This document shows positions 37,575 through 46,491 of a stretch of DNA of 64,000 nucleotides, piece after piece. The notes under the pieces were generated by a model. The model did no database searches and had not been told where the DNA came from. It saw nothing but the letters and a program-made list of their open reading frames with translations. The position numbers and the translations under genes are program-made. Every line of letters starts with the position of its first letter. The first letter of the stretch is position 1. Source of the stretch: an uncultured Cohaesibacter sp. (GTDB lineage Bacteria > Pseudomonadota > Alphaproteobacteria > Rhizobiales > Cohaesibacteraceae); NCBI RefSeq assembly GCF_963662805.1, contig NZ_OY759869.1, positions 467,501 to 531,500 on the forward strand, given 5' to 3'.

Positions 37575-38657
37575 TCAACCGTTGGACTTGGGAGAAATAC
37601 GGTTGATATGGCCCATTTTACGGCCTTCCCGGGTCTCCGATTTGCCGTAGGAATGGAAAGCCGCTCTTGGTTCGGCGGCGAGATTGGGCCAATCGGAGAT
37701 GTCCTCGCCGATCAGATTGGTCATGACACAATCGCTGTGGCGGGTAGTGTCACCCAAGGGCCAGCCTGCGACGGCACGGATGTGCTGCTCGAACTGGGAG
37801 ACCGCGCAGGCGCTCTCTGTCCAATGACCGGAATTGTGAACGCGCGGCGCCATTTCGTTGGCGACCAATCGCTGGTCATGGCCTTCGGGCAGCAGGAACA
37901 GCTCGACCGCCAGTACGCCGACATAGTCGAGGGCGTTGGCGACCTTCTCGCCGATCATGCGGGCTTCCTCGGCGATGTGGGGCGGAATGTTGGCCGGGAT
38001 CGTCGTGGTGTGCAGAATCTGGTTGCGATGTACATTCTCGGCGATGTCATAGCTCGCCATCTGGCCTTGGGCGTTGCGCGCGGTGATGACCGAAATCTCA
38101 CGCTCGAACGGCACGAAGGCCTCAAGGATCGCCGGAAGATCGCCAAGGGTTGCCCATGCGGCATCCAGATCGCTCTCGGGTTTGAGGAAGACCTGTCCCT
38201 TGCCGTCATAGCCAAAGCGCCGGGTCTTCACCAATGCGGGAAGGCCAAGGTTTTGGGAGGCGGCCTTGAGTTCCTCAGCGGAATTGACCTCGGCGAAGCC
38301 TGCCGTGGGGATGCCGATAGACTGGAAGAAGGTCTTCTCTGTCAGGCGATCCTGAGATGTCTTCAGGACATGATCACCCGGAAGGACCGGCAGGCGACCT
38401 TTGAGAAACTCGACGGTCGGAGCCGGGATATTCTCGAATTCATAGGTGACGCAGGAGACCTGAGCGGCGAACTGTTCGAGCGCGTTGTAATCTTCATAAT
38501 TGGCGCAGGTCGAGTAGGCCGTTACAGCAAAGGCCGGGCTGTCCGGATCCGGGCAGAAGACATGGCATTTCAGGCCGAGCTTGGCAGCAGCAAGCGCCAT
38601 CATGCGGCCGAGCTGGCCACCTCCGAGAATGCCAATGGTATCGCCTGGTTGCAGCAT
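37575..38657 (-). CDS. purK: 5-(carboxyamino)imidazole ribonucleotide synthase
   Basis: 360-aa ATP-grasp enzyme. It carboxylates AIR to N5-CAIR with ATP and bicarbonate in purine synthesis. It begins with GDTIGILGGGQLGRMMALAA. ATP-grasp residues are in ALVKTRRFGYDGKGQ, VPFEREISVI and the EMAPRVHNSGHWTE metal site. The gene follows purE by 65 bp on the same strand, so purE-purK form an operon. Confidence 0.96.
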   Translation of the reverse strand: MLQPGDTIGILGGGQLGRMMALAAAKLGLKCHVFCPDPDSPAFAVTAYSTCANYEDYNALEQFAAQVSCVTYEFENIPAPTVEFLKGRLPVLPGDHVLKTSQDRLTEKTFFQSIGIPTAGFAEVNSAEELKAASQNLGLPALVKTRRFGYDGKGQVFLKPESDLDAAWATLGDLPAILEAFVPFEREISVITARNAQGQMASYDIAENVHRNQILHTTTIPANIPPHIAEEARMIGEKVANALDYVGVLAVELFLLPEGHDQRLVANEMAPRVHNSGHWTESACAVSQFEQHIRAVAGWPLGDTTRHSDCVMTNLIGEDISDWPNLAAEPRAAFHSYGKSETREGRKMGHINRISPKSNG

Positions 38658-38722
38658 GTCACGTCACTTTCTGGGTCTTGATAATCTGGGGCCTTCAAAT
38701 GTGGCCAATAGGAAGAGGGGGA

Positions 38723-39220
38723 TCAGTCTTCATCGACTGGCGCAAGGGCGATGGCATCGGACTGGGCCTTGCGCCATGCATCAAGGCGTTCGGCCAGAGC
38801 GTCATCGGTCGTCGCGAGAATGGCAGCGGCCATGAGACCTGCGTTGACGGCACCGGCCCGGCCGATGGCAAGCGTGCCGACCGGAATGCCCGCAGGCATC
38901 TGCACGATGGACAGCAGCGAATCCTGACCATTGAGAGCCTTGGACTGAACCGGAACTCCCAGAACCGGAAGCGGCGTCATGGCGGCGGTCATGCCGGGAA
39001 GATGGGCAGCGCCCCCCGCGCCAGCGATGATCACCTTGAAGCCATTTGCCTTGGCAGATTTGGCAAAGTCTGCCATCCGGTCCGGTGTGCGATGGGCTGA
39101 AATGATCCGCGCGTCATAGGCAACGCCAAGAGTGTCGAGGATTTCGGCCGCATTGCGCATGGTGGGCCAATCGGACTGACTGCCCATGATGATTGCGACG
39201 GGTGCGTCCTTGGTCGACAT
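38723..39220 (-). CDS. purE: N5-CAIR mutase
   Basis: 165 aa from the ATG at 39220 (AGGG nine bases upstream). Class I PurE, which rearranges N5-CAIR to CAIR. The signature IIMGSQSDWPTM and SAHRTPDRM with the catalytic His, and the glycine-rich AGAGGAAHLPGMTAA loop, are present. It is first in the purE-purK operon. Confidence 0.96.
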   Translation of the reverse strand: MSTKDAPVAIIMGSQSDWPTMRNAAEILDTLGVAYDARIISAHRTPDRMADFAKSAKANGFKVIIAGAGGAAHLPGMTAAMTPLPVLGVPVQSKALNGQDSLLSIVQMPAGIPVGTLAIGRAGAVNAGLMAAAILATTDDALAERLDAWRKAQSDAIALAPVDED

Positions 39221-39419
39221 GATCGGGTCCCTCTTCGGCTTCAGTTTGTCACAGGTGTGGGGGTTAAATGCAGGTTGCGACAAAGAGCCGCCGTTTCGAA
39301 GCGCAGAGTATAGAAGGAAATGTTCTGCGGACAAGACATAAGATGCCGCAGCAAGGCACCCTGTTGATCCTCAAGGAAAGGCGGCGTTGCTCGATCAGTC
39401 CCGTTTCGGGCTGTCACAA

Positions 39420-39626
39420 TTATGCAATAATGTCAGGGAACAACCTGTTTTCGAGACGCTGGATTTCGTCCTTCAATTGCAGTTTTTTCTTCTTCATGCG
39501 TTGTATTGGCAGGGCATTTCCACCGGGGCGTGCTTCCAGCGCCTGAATGGCCAGATCAAGGTCGCTATGCTCGGTTTTCAGAAGTGCCATTTGGGCACGG
39601 ACCTGAGTTTCTTCTTCTTCTGTCAT
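39420..39626 (-). CDS. YdcH/DUF465 family protein, 68 aa
   Basis: Small, highly charged helical protein. It has the DUF465 pattern of two helices with a short turn and the KKKKLQLKDEIQRLEN core. Function unknown in the family. Divergent from a second DUF465 gene 212 bp away. Confidence 0.85.
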   Translation of the reverse strand: MTEEEETQVRAQMALLKTEHSDLDLAIQALEARPGGNALPIQRMKKKKLQLKDEIQRLENRLFPDIIA

Positions 39627-39838
39627 CGCCTTACCGCCAACCTGTCAAATAACAATAATTTCAATACATTATTCGAATCAATTTTTCAACATTCGAATAA
39701 GCAAAGTGGCCAAGTTGAGACAAAACTTTGTTGTTTCCACTTAATATACGGTAAGGGGAGTTTATGCCGAAATCTATCGACAGATTTTTACTTATGTGTC
39801 ACACTTCTCGTGTCGTATCAAACCCCATGGAGGCATAT

Positions 39839-40009
39839 ATGTCGTTAGATTCACGTATCCAGGAACTGCAGCGCAGACACGACGAACTGGATAAGGAAAT
39901 CGAAGAAGCATTTACCCATCCATCCGTAGACGACCTACACATTGCCCAAATGAAACGACGAAAATTGCAGATGAGAGATGAGATCAACGATTTGCGAACA
40001 GTGAACTGA
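39839..40009 (+). CDS. YdcH/DUF465 family protein, 56 aa
   Basis: Starts MSLDSRIQELQRRHDELD, with GGAGG five bases before the ATG; earlier in-frame ATGs lack such a site. The core KRRKLQMRDEINDL matches DUF465 and the protein encoded by the divergent neighbour. Predicted to be a short helical hairpin; role unknown. A strong terminator follows. The upstream 212 bp is AT-rich. Confidence 0.88.
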   Translation: MSLDSRIQELQRRHDELDKEIEEAFTHPSVDDLHIAQMKRRKLQMRDEINDLRTVN

Positions 40010-40033
40010 TCCCATTGATACTCTCACTTGATG

Positions 40034-40061
40034 AAGCCGCGGCATGATCCGCGGCTTTTTT
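40034..40061 (+). terminator. rho-independent terminator
   Basis: GCCGCGG-CATGAT-CCGCGGC followed by six T. Confidence 0.93.
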
Positions 40062-40228
40062 GTTGCCTTGTGTACACTAAATGATTGAACGGTCTTTTCT
40101 GGGAGCCTATTCTTGGTTGAGATAATTTTCCTATTCTATCTCGTTTATGCCTGCTCTGAGGTCAAGGGCGGTAGCCGCCCATGCTTGTGATTGGGTGGGC
40201 CGTCCGTGAGCAGCGGAGGATCTCATCC

Positions 40229-40735
40229 ATGTGGCTTTCTGTATCACGTCTTCTTGTGGCGCTTTTCGTCCTCCTTGCGGGACCTTCAGTCTGTTTGTCC
40301 AAGAGTGCGGAGGAAAAGGCCGAGCTTGCCCGTGTGTGGTCACAACAATTGTATGACTCGATGAATGCTCAGGCGATGATCGACGAGGCGATGGAGCCCT
40401 TTGGCAAGATGCTGCGTCTGCGCTTTCCCAAGATGACCGAGGAGCAGGAAAAGAAGATGTTGGGCGGGATCAGTGGCGTGCTGGCTGGGGAATTGCAAAA
40501 GGCCTTTGGCGAGTTGGAAAGCGATATTGTTAATACCTTTACCTATGATGAGCTGGTGGCGCTTGATGAATTCTATGGCTCGCCGATTGGCAAAAGCATC
40601 GCGAAGAAGACGTCTGATCTGAGGCACAAGATCGACATCAAGACCATGCATGCCATGAAGAATGCCGTGCCCAAGCTGATTGGAGTGGCCATAAGGGGCG
40701 GGTTCAAGAAATTGCTCAATGACAAGGGCCAGTGA
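40229..40735 (+). CDS. DUF2059 family exported protein
   Basis: 168 aa from the ATG with GGAGG nine bases upstream; the frame stays open 16 codons further. A signal peptide (LLVALFVLLAGPSVCLS) precedes a helical DUF2059 domain (about 85-150), with TYDELVALDEFYGSPIGKSIAKK, typical of this periplasmic family of unknown function. Convergent with the acyl-CoA synthetase gene. Confidence 0.85.
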   Translation: MWLSVSRLLVALFVLLAGPSVCLSKSAEEKAELARVWSQQLYDSMNAQAMIDEAMEPFGKMLRLRFPKMTEEQEKKMLGGISGVLAGELQKAFGELESDIVNTFTYDELVALDEFYGSPIGKSIAKKTSDLRHKIDIKTMHAMKNAVPKLIGVAIRGGFKKLLNDKGQ

Positions 40736-40765
40736 CCTTCGCGGGGATCAAGTGGCCCATACTGT

Positions 40766-42394
40766 TCAGAGGGATTTTGCCTTCTTGCGCAAGAGGAACT
40801 TCTGGATTTTGCCGGTTGATGTTTTGGGCAATTCTTCGAAGATGATGGTCTTGGGCACCTTGAAGTGAGCGAGGTGATCACGGCACCAGTTGATCAGGTC
40901 TTCCTCGGTGGTGTCATGCCCCTCGGTCAGTTCGACAAAGGCGCAAGGGGTTTCGCCCCATTTGTCATCGGGACGGGCGACGACGGCGGCCGCTTCCACG
41001 TCCGGATGCTTGTAGAGCGCGTCCTCGACTTCGATGGAGGAAATATTCTCGCCACCCGAGATAATGATGTCCTTGGAGCGGTCCCTCAGCTGTATATAAC
41101 CGTCGGGATGCATCACGGCGAGATCACCGGAATGGAACCAGCCGTCATAGAAAGCCTGATTGGTGGCCCCTTCATTCTTGAAATAGCCCTTCATGACGAT
41201 GTTGCCGCGGAACATCACCTCGCCGATGGTCTCGCCATCTTCCGGGACGGGCTCCATGGTGGCGGGGTTGCGAACGGAGAGGCCCTCAAGGGCGGGATAG
41301 CGCACGCCCTGACGTGCTTTCTTTGCTGCGCTCTGGTGCGGGGTCAGCTCGTTCCATTCGTCCTTCCATTCATTGACGACGGAGGGGCCGTAGGTCTCGG
41401 TGAGGCCATAGACATGGGTGACATGGAAGCCTGCCTCCACCATGCCAGCCAGAATTGCTTCTGGTGGTGGGGCGGCTGCAGTGATGAATTCGACCTTGTG
41501 ATGCAACTCTCGTTTGTCATCTTCGGTGGCATGGAGCAGTGTCGACATGACAATCGGTGCGCCGCAGAGGTGGGTGACGCCCTCATCGGCGATGGCATCG
41601 AAGATCGGTTTGGCCCGCACGGAGCGCAGGCAGACATGGGTGCCTGAGACCACCGACAAAGACCATGGAAAGCACCAGCCGTTGCAATGGAACATCGGCA
41701 GGGTCCACAAATAGACCGGCTGGTGGGATAGCTTGGCGGAGATGATGTTGGCGTAGCCCATCAGGTAGGCACCGCGATGATGATAGACGACGCCCTTGGG
41801 GTCGCCGGTGGTGCCGGAGGTGTAGTTGAGGGCGATGGCGTCCCACTCATCAAGCGGGCCGGGCCAGTTGAATTGGGGGTCACCCTCGGCGACGAGATTT
41901 TCATACTCAAGCTCGCCAAGCCAGGGTCCGTCCTGTGGGAACTCTGGATCAGAATATTGCACCACAAGCGGGTCGACGTCCGCGAGAGCCAGTGCGTCCT
42001 TCATGATCCCGGCGTATTCGGTGTCGATGATGACGAGCCTGGTCGCAGCATGTTCGAGCTGGAAGGCGATCACTGGTGGGTCGAGGCGCGTGTTGATGCA
42101 GTGTAGGACAGCACCGATCATCGGCACGGCATAATGCATCTCCAGCATCGAGGGAACGTTGGGCAGCATGACCGAGACAACATCTCCCCGCTCTATGCCC
42201 CTTTTCGACAAAGCAGACGCCAACTGGCGGCAGCGGGCATAGAAGTCTTGGTAGCTCTGACGCGCGTTGCCGTGGACCCAGGCCGTGTGGTCGGGGTGGA
42301 TGAGGGCCGCTCTTTCAAGGAAAGTGATCGGAGACAGCGGCACATAATTGGCCGGGTTTGGATCGAGATGGCTCGAAAACGGATTGTCTGTCAT
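40766..42394 (-). CDS. AMP-forming acyl-CoA synthetase
   Basis: 542 aa, ANL superfamily. The P-loop YTSGTTGDPKG, the adenylate motif YGLTETYGP, the hinge GYIQLRDRSKDIIISGGENIS and the C-terminal lysine in KTSTGKIQK are intact, so it should activate a carboxylic acid to its CoA thioester. The protein belongs to the group containing medium-chain and methylthiopropionate (DmdB-like) ligases; the substrate cannot be settled here. The start (MTDNPFSS) has GGGAG seven bases upstream. Confidence 0.9.
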   Translation of the reverse strand: MTDNPFSSHLDPNPANYVPLSPITFLERAALIHPDHTAWVHGNARQSYQDFYARCRQLASALSKRGIERGDVVSVMLPNVPSMLEMHYAVPMIGAVLHCINTRLDPPVIAFQLEHAATRLVIIDTEYAGIMKDALALADVDPLVVQYSDPEFPQDGPWLGELEYENLVAEGDPQFNWPGPLDEWDAIALNYTSGTTGDPKGVVYHHRGAYLMGYANIISAKLSHQPVYLWTLPMFHCNGWCFPWSLSVVSGTHVCLRSVRAKPIFDAIADEGVTHLCGAPIVMSTLLHATEDDKRELHHKVEFITAAAPPPEAILAGMVEAGFHVTHVYGLTETYGPSVVNEWKDEWNELTPHQSAAKKARQGVRYPALEGLSVRNPATMEPVPEDGETIGEVMFRGNIVMKGYFKNEGATNQAFYDGWFHSGDLAVMHPDGYIQLRDRSKDIIISGGENISSIEVEDALYKHPDVEAAAVVARPDDKWGETPCAFVELTEGHDTTEEDLINWCRDHLAHFKVPKTIIFEELPKTSTGKIQKFLLRKKAKSL

Positions 42395-42517
42395 GCTCAC
42401 TCCCCTTGCGCACGCTGGCCCTTCGCACAAAATCACTAAGTGCTTTTCCCAGATGTATGATTACGAAGGAAAAAGCGCGTTGCAATTGGAAATTGGGCTG
42501 GCGTGCGTGCCCTTCTG

Positions 42518-43273
42518 TCACATCAGGGCGAGGAGGCTGTCAGAGCAAAGCTTGAGGGCGATCACGAACATGCTGATGTAGGCGAGGCGATAGAAAATCG
42601 TCTGGCTGATGACATGCACCAGTTTGACGCCTGCCATGGTGGCAAGGGGAGCGATGGGCAACAGCACGAGCGTCGTCCAGAGATTTTCCGGCGAGAACTG
42701 ACCGAGAAAGAAATAGGGGATCAGTTTGATCGTGTTGACGGTGGCGAAGAAAAAGACCGAGGTTGCGACAAAGGTCACCCGGTGCATGCCCATCGGCAGG
42801 GTGTGGATCTGGTAGGGTGGGCCGCCTGCGTGAGCGACGAAGCTGGTGAAGCCAGCTGTTGTTCCCCAGACGATTGCGGAGGCCCGTCCGCGGGTGCTGA
42901 CCTGTTTTTTGAGCAAAGTCCGGATGATATAGTCGAGCACGAAGGCGAGTGCCACAAGGCCAACCATCAGCCTGATGACATCCTCGTCCACGTGATCCGC
43001 AAGCAGCCAGCCACAGGTGATGCCGACTATGGCGAAGGGCAGAATGCCCTTCAGGACCTGCCAGTTTGCCTTGCCCCAATAGGAATAAACACCCACGGCA
43101 TCCATGCAGATAAGAATTGGCAGAAAGATCGCTGCGGCCTGAATCGGAGAGATGACGAGAGCCATCATCGGCACGCCCAGCATGCCAAGGGATCCGCCGA
43201 AGCCGCCCTTTGAAAGGCCAACAAGAATGACGGCAGGAACGGCTGCCAGATAGAACATGGGATCGGTGAGCAT
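42518..43273 (-). CDS. TauE/SafE (TSUP) family membrane exporter
   Basis: 251 aa with about eight membrane segments in two halves, each opening with a Gly-rich segment (VGLSKGGFGGSLGMLGVP and TSFVAHAGGPPYQIHTLP), the duplicated TSUP architecture. Members carry sulfite, sulfoacetate or other small sulfur-containing or organic anions. AAGG lies seven bases before the ATG. Confidence 0.88.
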   Translation of the reverse strand: MLTDPMFYLAAVPAVILVGLSKGGFGGSLGMLGVPMMALVISPIQAAAIFLPILICMDAVGVYSYWGKANWQVLKGILPFAIVGITCGWLLADHVDEDVIRLMVGLVALAFVLDYIIRTLLKKQVSTRGRASAIVWGTTAGFTSFVAHAGGPPYQIHTLPMGMHRVTFVATSVFFFATVNTIKLIPYFFLGQFSPENLWTTLVLLPIAPLATMAGVKLVHVISQTIFYRLAYISMFVIALKLCSDSLLALM

Positions 43274-43574
43274 GCGAAGACCTTCGCTGGGCGGGTGTTT
43301 GAGATCCTGTCTACCCGTTTGACGGCAGGGAAGTCAAAGACAAACGATCACGGTCTTTTGTTGTTGACCTAAGGGGCAGCTTTCAGCTGCGACAAGGGTG
43401 TTTTGTGCCGGGCCGATGCCTTGCAAAAAGGCAGTTTGATATCAGGGTAATTACGTATTAACTAGAGCAAAAGTCAAAGAAATTCAACTTCCTTTCCTCC
43501 TTTCGCCGAATAGACCTGACGTAGGGTGGCAGGCTAGACATAGCCAAATTGCTTTTACGCTGGGAGGCTCAGAT
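43274..43574. other. divergent promoter region before prpE
   Basis: About 300 bp. It contains a short hairpin GCAGCT-TTC-AGCTGC (43376-43390) and an AT-rich quasi-palindrome TAATTACGTATTA near 43448. Either could be a regulator site for prpE. No gene seen. Confidence 0.4.
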
Positions 43575-45476
43575 ATGGCTGGTGAGTATAGGGAAGTCTA
43601 CGAGGGGTGGAAACGGGATCCCGAAGGGTTCTGGGGCAAGGCTGCCGAAAAGGTGAGCTGGTTCAAACATGCCGACAAGGTGTTCGACGCAAATGAGGGG
43701 ATCTATGGCCGCTGGTTTGTCGGTGCCGAGTGCAACACCTGCTTCAATGCTGTTGATCGCCATGTGGAAAGCGGGCGTGGCGAACAGGATGCGATCATCT
43801 ACGACAGCCCGATCACCGGTTCGAAGGCGCGTTACAGCTATTCCGATGTCAAGCAACAGGTTGAGGCCCTCGCGGCCGTGCTCTTGGATCAGGGCGTGGA
43901 AAAGGGAGATCGCGTGATCATCTACATGCCGATGATCCCTCAGGCGTCCTTTGCCATGCTGGCCTGCGCCCGGATAGGGGCGATTCATTCTGTCGTGTTC
44001 GGTGGCTTTGCTGCCAACGAGCTGGCGACACGCCTCAATGATGCCAAGCCCAAGGCCATTATTTCCGCTTCCTGCGGCATCGAGCCGAACCGGACCATTG
44101 CCTACAAGCCCCTTCTTGATGAGGCGATCAACCTCGCAACGCACAAGCCGTCTTCCTGCGTGATCTTCCAGCGTCCGCAGCTTAGTTGCCAGCTTATCGA
44201 GGGGCGGGATGTTGATTATACTGCCGCCGTTGACGACGCCATTGCAACGGGTCGCGAGGTGCCTTGCGTTTCTATTGCGGCGACTGACCCGCTCTATATC
44301 CTTTATACCTCCGGGACTACCGGTCAGCCCAAGGGCGTCATTCGTGACAACGGCGGGCATCTGGTAGCCCTGAACTGGAGTATGGAATATCTCTATGGCA
44401 TCAAGCCCGGTGAGGTGTTCTGGGCCGCATCCGATGTGGGCTGGGTGGTTGGCCATTCCTACATCATCTATGCGCCGATGATCTATGGTGCGACTACAGT
44501 GATCTTCGAGGGTAAGCCCGTCGGGACGCCTGATGCAGGGACCTTCTGGCGCGTGATCAATGAATATAACATTACCGCACTGTTCACGGCTCCGACTGCC
44601 TTTCGTGCGATCAAGAAGGAAGACCCGAACGGCGAGTTCATCAAGAAATATGATCTGTCCTGCCTCAAGACCCTGTTCCTCGCAGGTGAACGGGCCGATC
44701 CCGACACCGTGCAGTGGGCCGAGGACATGCTGAAGGTACCGGTTATCGACCATTGGTGGCAGACCGAGACGGGTTGGGCGATTGCCGCCAACCCGGTTGG
44801 CATCGAATTGCTGCCTGTCGTGCATGGCTCGCCGACCGTTGCTATGCCGGGCTATGACGTGCAGATCGTCGGGGCCGATGGTCATCAGGTTGCAGCCAAC
44901 GAGATGGGCAACATCGTCATCAAGCTGCCGATGGCACCGGGCAACCTGCCGGGACTGTGGCAGAATGACGAGCGCTTCAAGTCGAGCTATCTCGATGAAT
45001 TCCCTGGCTATTACCAGACTGGGGATGCGGGCTACATGGATGAGAACGGCTATCTCTATATCATGTCGCGGACCGATGACATCATCAACGTGGCGGGCCA
45101 TCGCTTGTCGACCGGCGCGATGGAAGAGGTGCTGGCTGCCCATCCGGATGTCGCCGAATGCGCCGTGATCGGCATCGCCGACAAGCTCAAGGGACAGCTG
45201 CCGGCCGGTTTTGTCGTGCTGAAGTCCGGTGTCGACCGGGCGCCGATTGATATCGAGAAGGAACTCGTCGGTCTGGTTCGCGAGAAGATTGGGCCGGTGG
45301 CGGCGTTCAAGATCGCGGTCACCGTTGACCGTCTGCCCAAGACCCGTTCGGGCAAGATCCTGCGTGGGACCATGCGCGCCATTGCGGACCATGAAGACTA
45401 CAAGATGCCTGCGACGATTGACGATCCAGCCATCCTCGACGAGATCGAACAGGCTCTGCGGGAGCATGGTATCTGA
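43575..45476 (+). CDS. prpE: propionyl-CoA synthetase
   Basis: 633 aa, AMP-forming. Length and the N-terminal YGRWFVGAECNTCFNAVDRHV pattern fit PrpE rather than acetyl-CoA synthetase. Motifs are YTSGTTGQPKGVIRD, WWQTETGWAI, the GYLYIMSRTDDIINVAGHR hinge and the acetylatable lysine in RSGKILRGTMR. It activates propionate to propionyl-CoA with ATP. GGGAGG lies seven bases before the ATG. The long frame on the opposite strand is a mirror of this gene. Confidence 0.93.
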   Translation: MAGEYREVYEGWKRDPEGFWGKAAEKVSWFKHADKVFDANEGIYGRWFVGAECNTCFNAVDRHVESGRGEQDAIIYDSPITGSKARYSYSDVKQQVEALAAVLLDQGVEKGDRVIIYMPMIPQASFAMLACARIGAIHSVVFGGFAANELATRLNDAKPKAIISASCGIEPNRTIAYKPLLDEAINLATHKPSSCVIFQRPQLSCQLIEGRDVDYTAAVDDAIATGREVPCVSIAATDPLYILYTSGTTGQPKGVIRDNGGHLVALNWSMEYLYGIKPGEVFWAASDVGWVVGHSYIIYAPMIYGATTVIFEGKPVGTPDAGTFWRVINEYNITALFTAPTAFRAIKKEDPNGEFIKKYDLSCLKTLFLAGERADPDTVQWAEDMLKVPVIDHWWQTETGWAIAANPVGIELLPVVHGSPTVAMPGYDVQIVGADGHQVAANEMGNIVIKLPMAPGNLPGLWQNDERFKSSYLDEFPGYYQTGDAGYMDENGYLYIMSRTDDIINVAGHRLSTGAMEEVLAAHPDVAECAVIGIADKLKGQLPAGFVVLKSGVDRAPIDIEKELVGLVREKIGPVAAFKIAVTVDRLPKTRSGKILRGTMRAIADHEDYKMPATIDDPAILDEIEQALREHGI

Positions 45477-45511
45477 TCGGTCTTTGCGGCTCTGAGACCA
45501 CCTTGAATGCG

Positions 45512-45546
45512 AAAAAAAAAGGCCGGGTGAAACACCCGGCCTTTTT
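45512..45546. terminator. bidirectional terminator
   Basis: AAAAAGGCCGGGTG-AAA-CACCCGGCCTTTTT between the convergent prpE and trcR genes. Confidence 0.94.
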
Positions 45547-45575
45547 CATGTCTGATATCGCAGTCTCTGGCGTTC

Positions 45576-46286
45576 TTACTCGTCGTCATCCTTGGAGGAG
45601 GACTGGAAGTTCGCAAAGACGGAGGCTGCATCCGGAATGGTGTTCTCGTTGTCGGGTTCCTGGTCTTCGACTTTCTTGAAGTTGCCGAAGGGATCTGCCG
45701 GGTTGACGGTTTCTTCCGGAGACAGGAGGGTCTGATCTTCCTGAAATTCGGGACGGGCTGGGGCGTCGGCAGCGGATTTCTTGACTTCGAGGTCAAGGTC
45801 GATCTGCTTGCAGATGCCCAGCGTTACTGGATCCATCGGGGTCAGCTGTCCGCTGTTCCAGTGAGTGCGGCTGCGAATCGCCTCGATGGTCGGCTTTGTG
45901 GTGCCGACAAGACGGACGATCTGCTGGTCCTTGAGTTCAGGATGGTTCCGGATCAGCCAGAGAATGGCGTTCGGTCGGTCCTGACGCTTGGACACAGGCG
46001 TGTAGCGCGGGCCGCGGCGTTTGGGTTCGGGCACAATCACCTTGGGGGGCGCCAGCTTGATCCGGTAGGCTGGATCCTTCTGCGCCTTCTCGATCTCTTC
46101 CCGGGTCAACTGACCGGTCATGATCGGGTCAAGGCCCTTGATGCCCTGAGCAGCTTCGCCATCGGCAATTGCTTTGACTTCCAATGGATGCAATTTGCAG
46201 AAAGCAGCGATCTGATCGAAAGACAGGGCTGTGTTATCGACCAGCCAAACTGCAGTTGCTTTCGGCATCAGTGGTGCATTCGACAT
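45576..46286 (-). CDS. trcR: TrcR-like cell-cycle transcriptional regulator (DUF1013)
   Basis: 236 aa of the alphaproteobacteria-specific DUF1013 family. The Caulobacter member TrcR is reported as a cell-cycle regulator. Conserved blocks are KATAVWLVDNTALSFDQIA at the start, PKRRGPRYTPVSKRQDRP and a helix-turn-helix-like QQIVRLVGTTKPTIEAIR. The last ~60 residues are acidic and variable. GAGGA lies eight bases before the ATG. Confidence 0.92.
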   Translation of the reverse strand: MSNAPLMPKATAVWLVDNTALSFDQIAAFCKLHPLEVKAIADGEAAQGIKGLDPIMTGQLTREEIEKAQKDPAYRIKLAPPKVIVPEPKRRGPRYTPVSKRQDRPNAILWLIRNHPELKDQQIVRLVGTTKPTIEAIRSRTHWNSGQLTPMDPVTLGICKQIDLDLEVKKSAADAPARPEFQEDQTLLSPEETVNPADPFGNFKKVEDQEPDNENTIPDAASVFANFQSSSKDDDE

Positions 46287-46399
46287 GGTACATCCTCATT
46301 GTTGCTCGACCTGGATCCTCTCCAGATCAGCCTTATCAAGATTCTCAAGAATTGATAGGGAATGGGGGGACTATACTTGCATTGATGCCGAGGCGCAAA

Positions 46400-46432
46400 C
46401 AAGAAAAGGGCTCATGAAAGGTTATGAGCCCT
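46400..46432 (-). terminator. terminator of the TadG-like gene
   Basis: AGGGCTCAT and ATGAGCCCT (46407-46415 with 46424-46432) form a 9-bp stem, followed on the minus strand by TTTTCTTG. Confidence 0.82.
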
Positions 46433-46491
46433 ATTTCTTTGACTTTTCCGGCAATAAGCCTGTGGTTTAGTCCAGCAAAATCGGCCTGTCA

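Noticed and set aside
37491..38681. 396-codon plus-strand frame opposite purK
   Set aside because: Antisense shadow of a clear purK gene.
43569..45467. 632-codon frame on the minus strand opposite prpE
   Set aside because: It mirrors the prpE codons, has no ribosome site and no recognisable domain; prpE is a clear family member.
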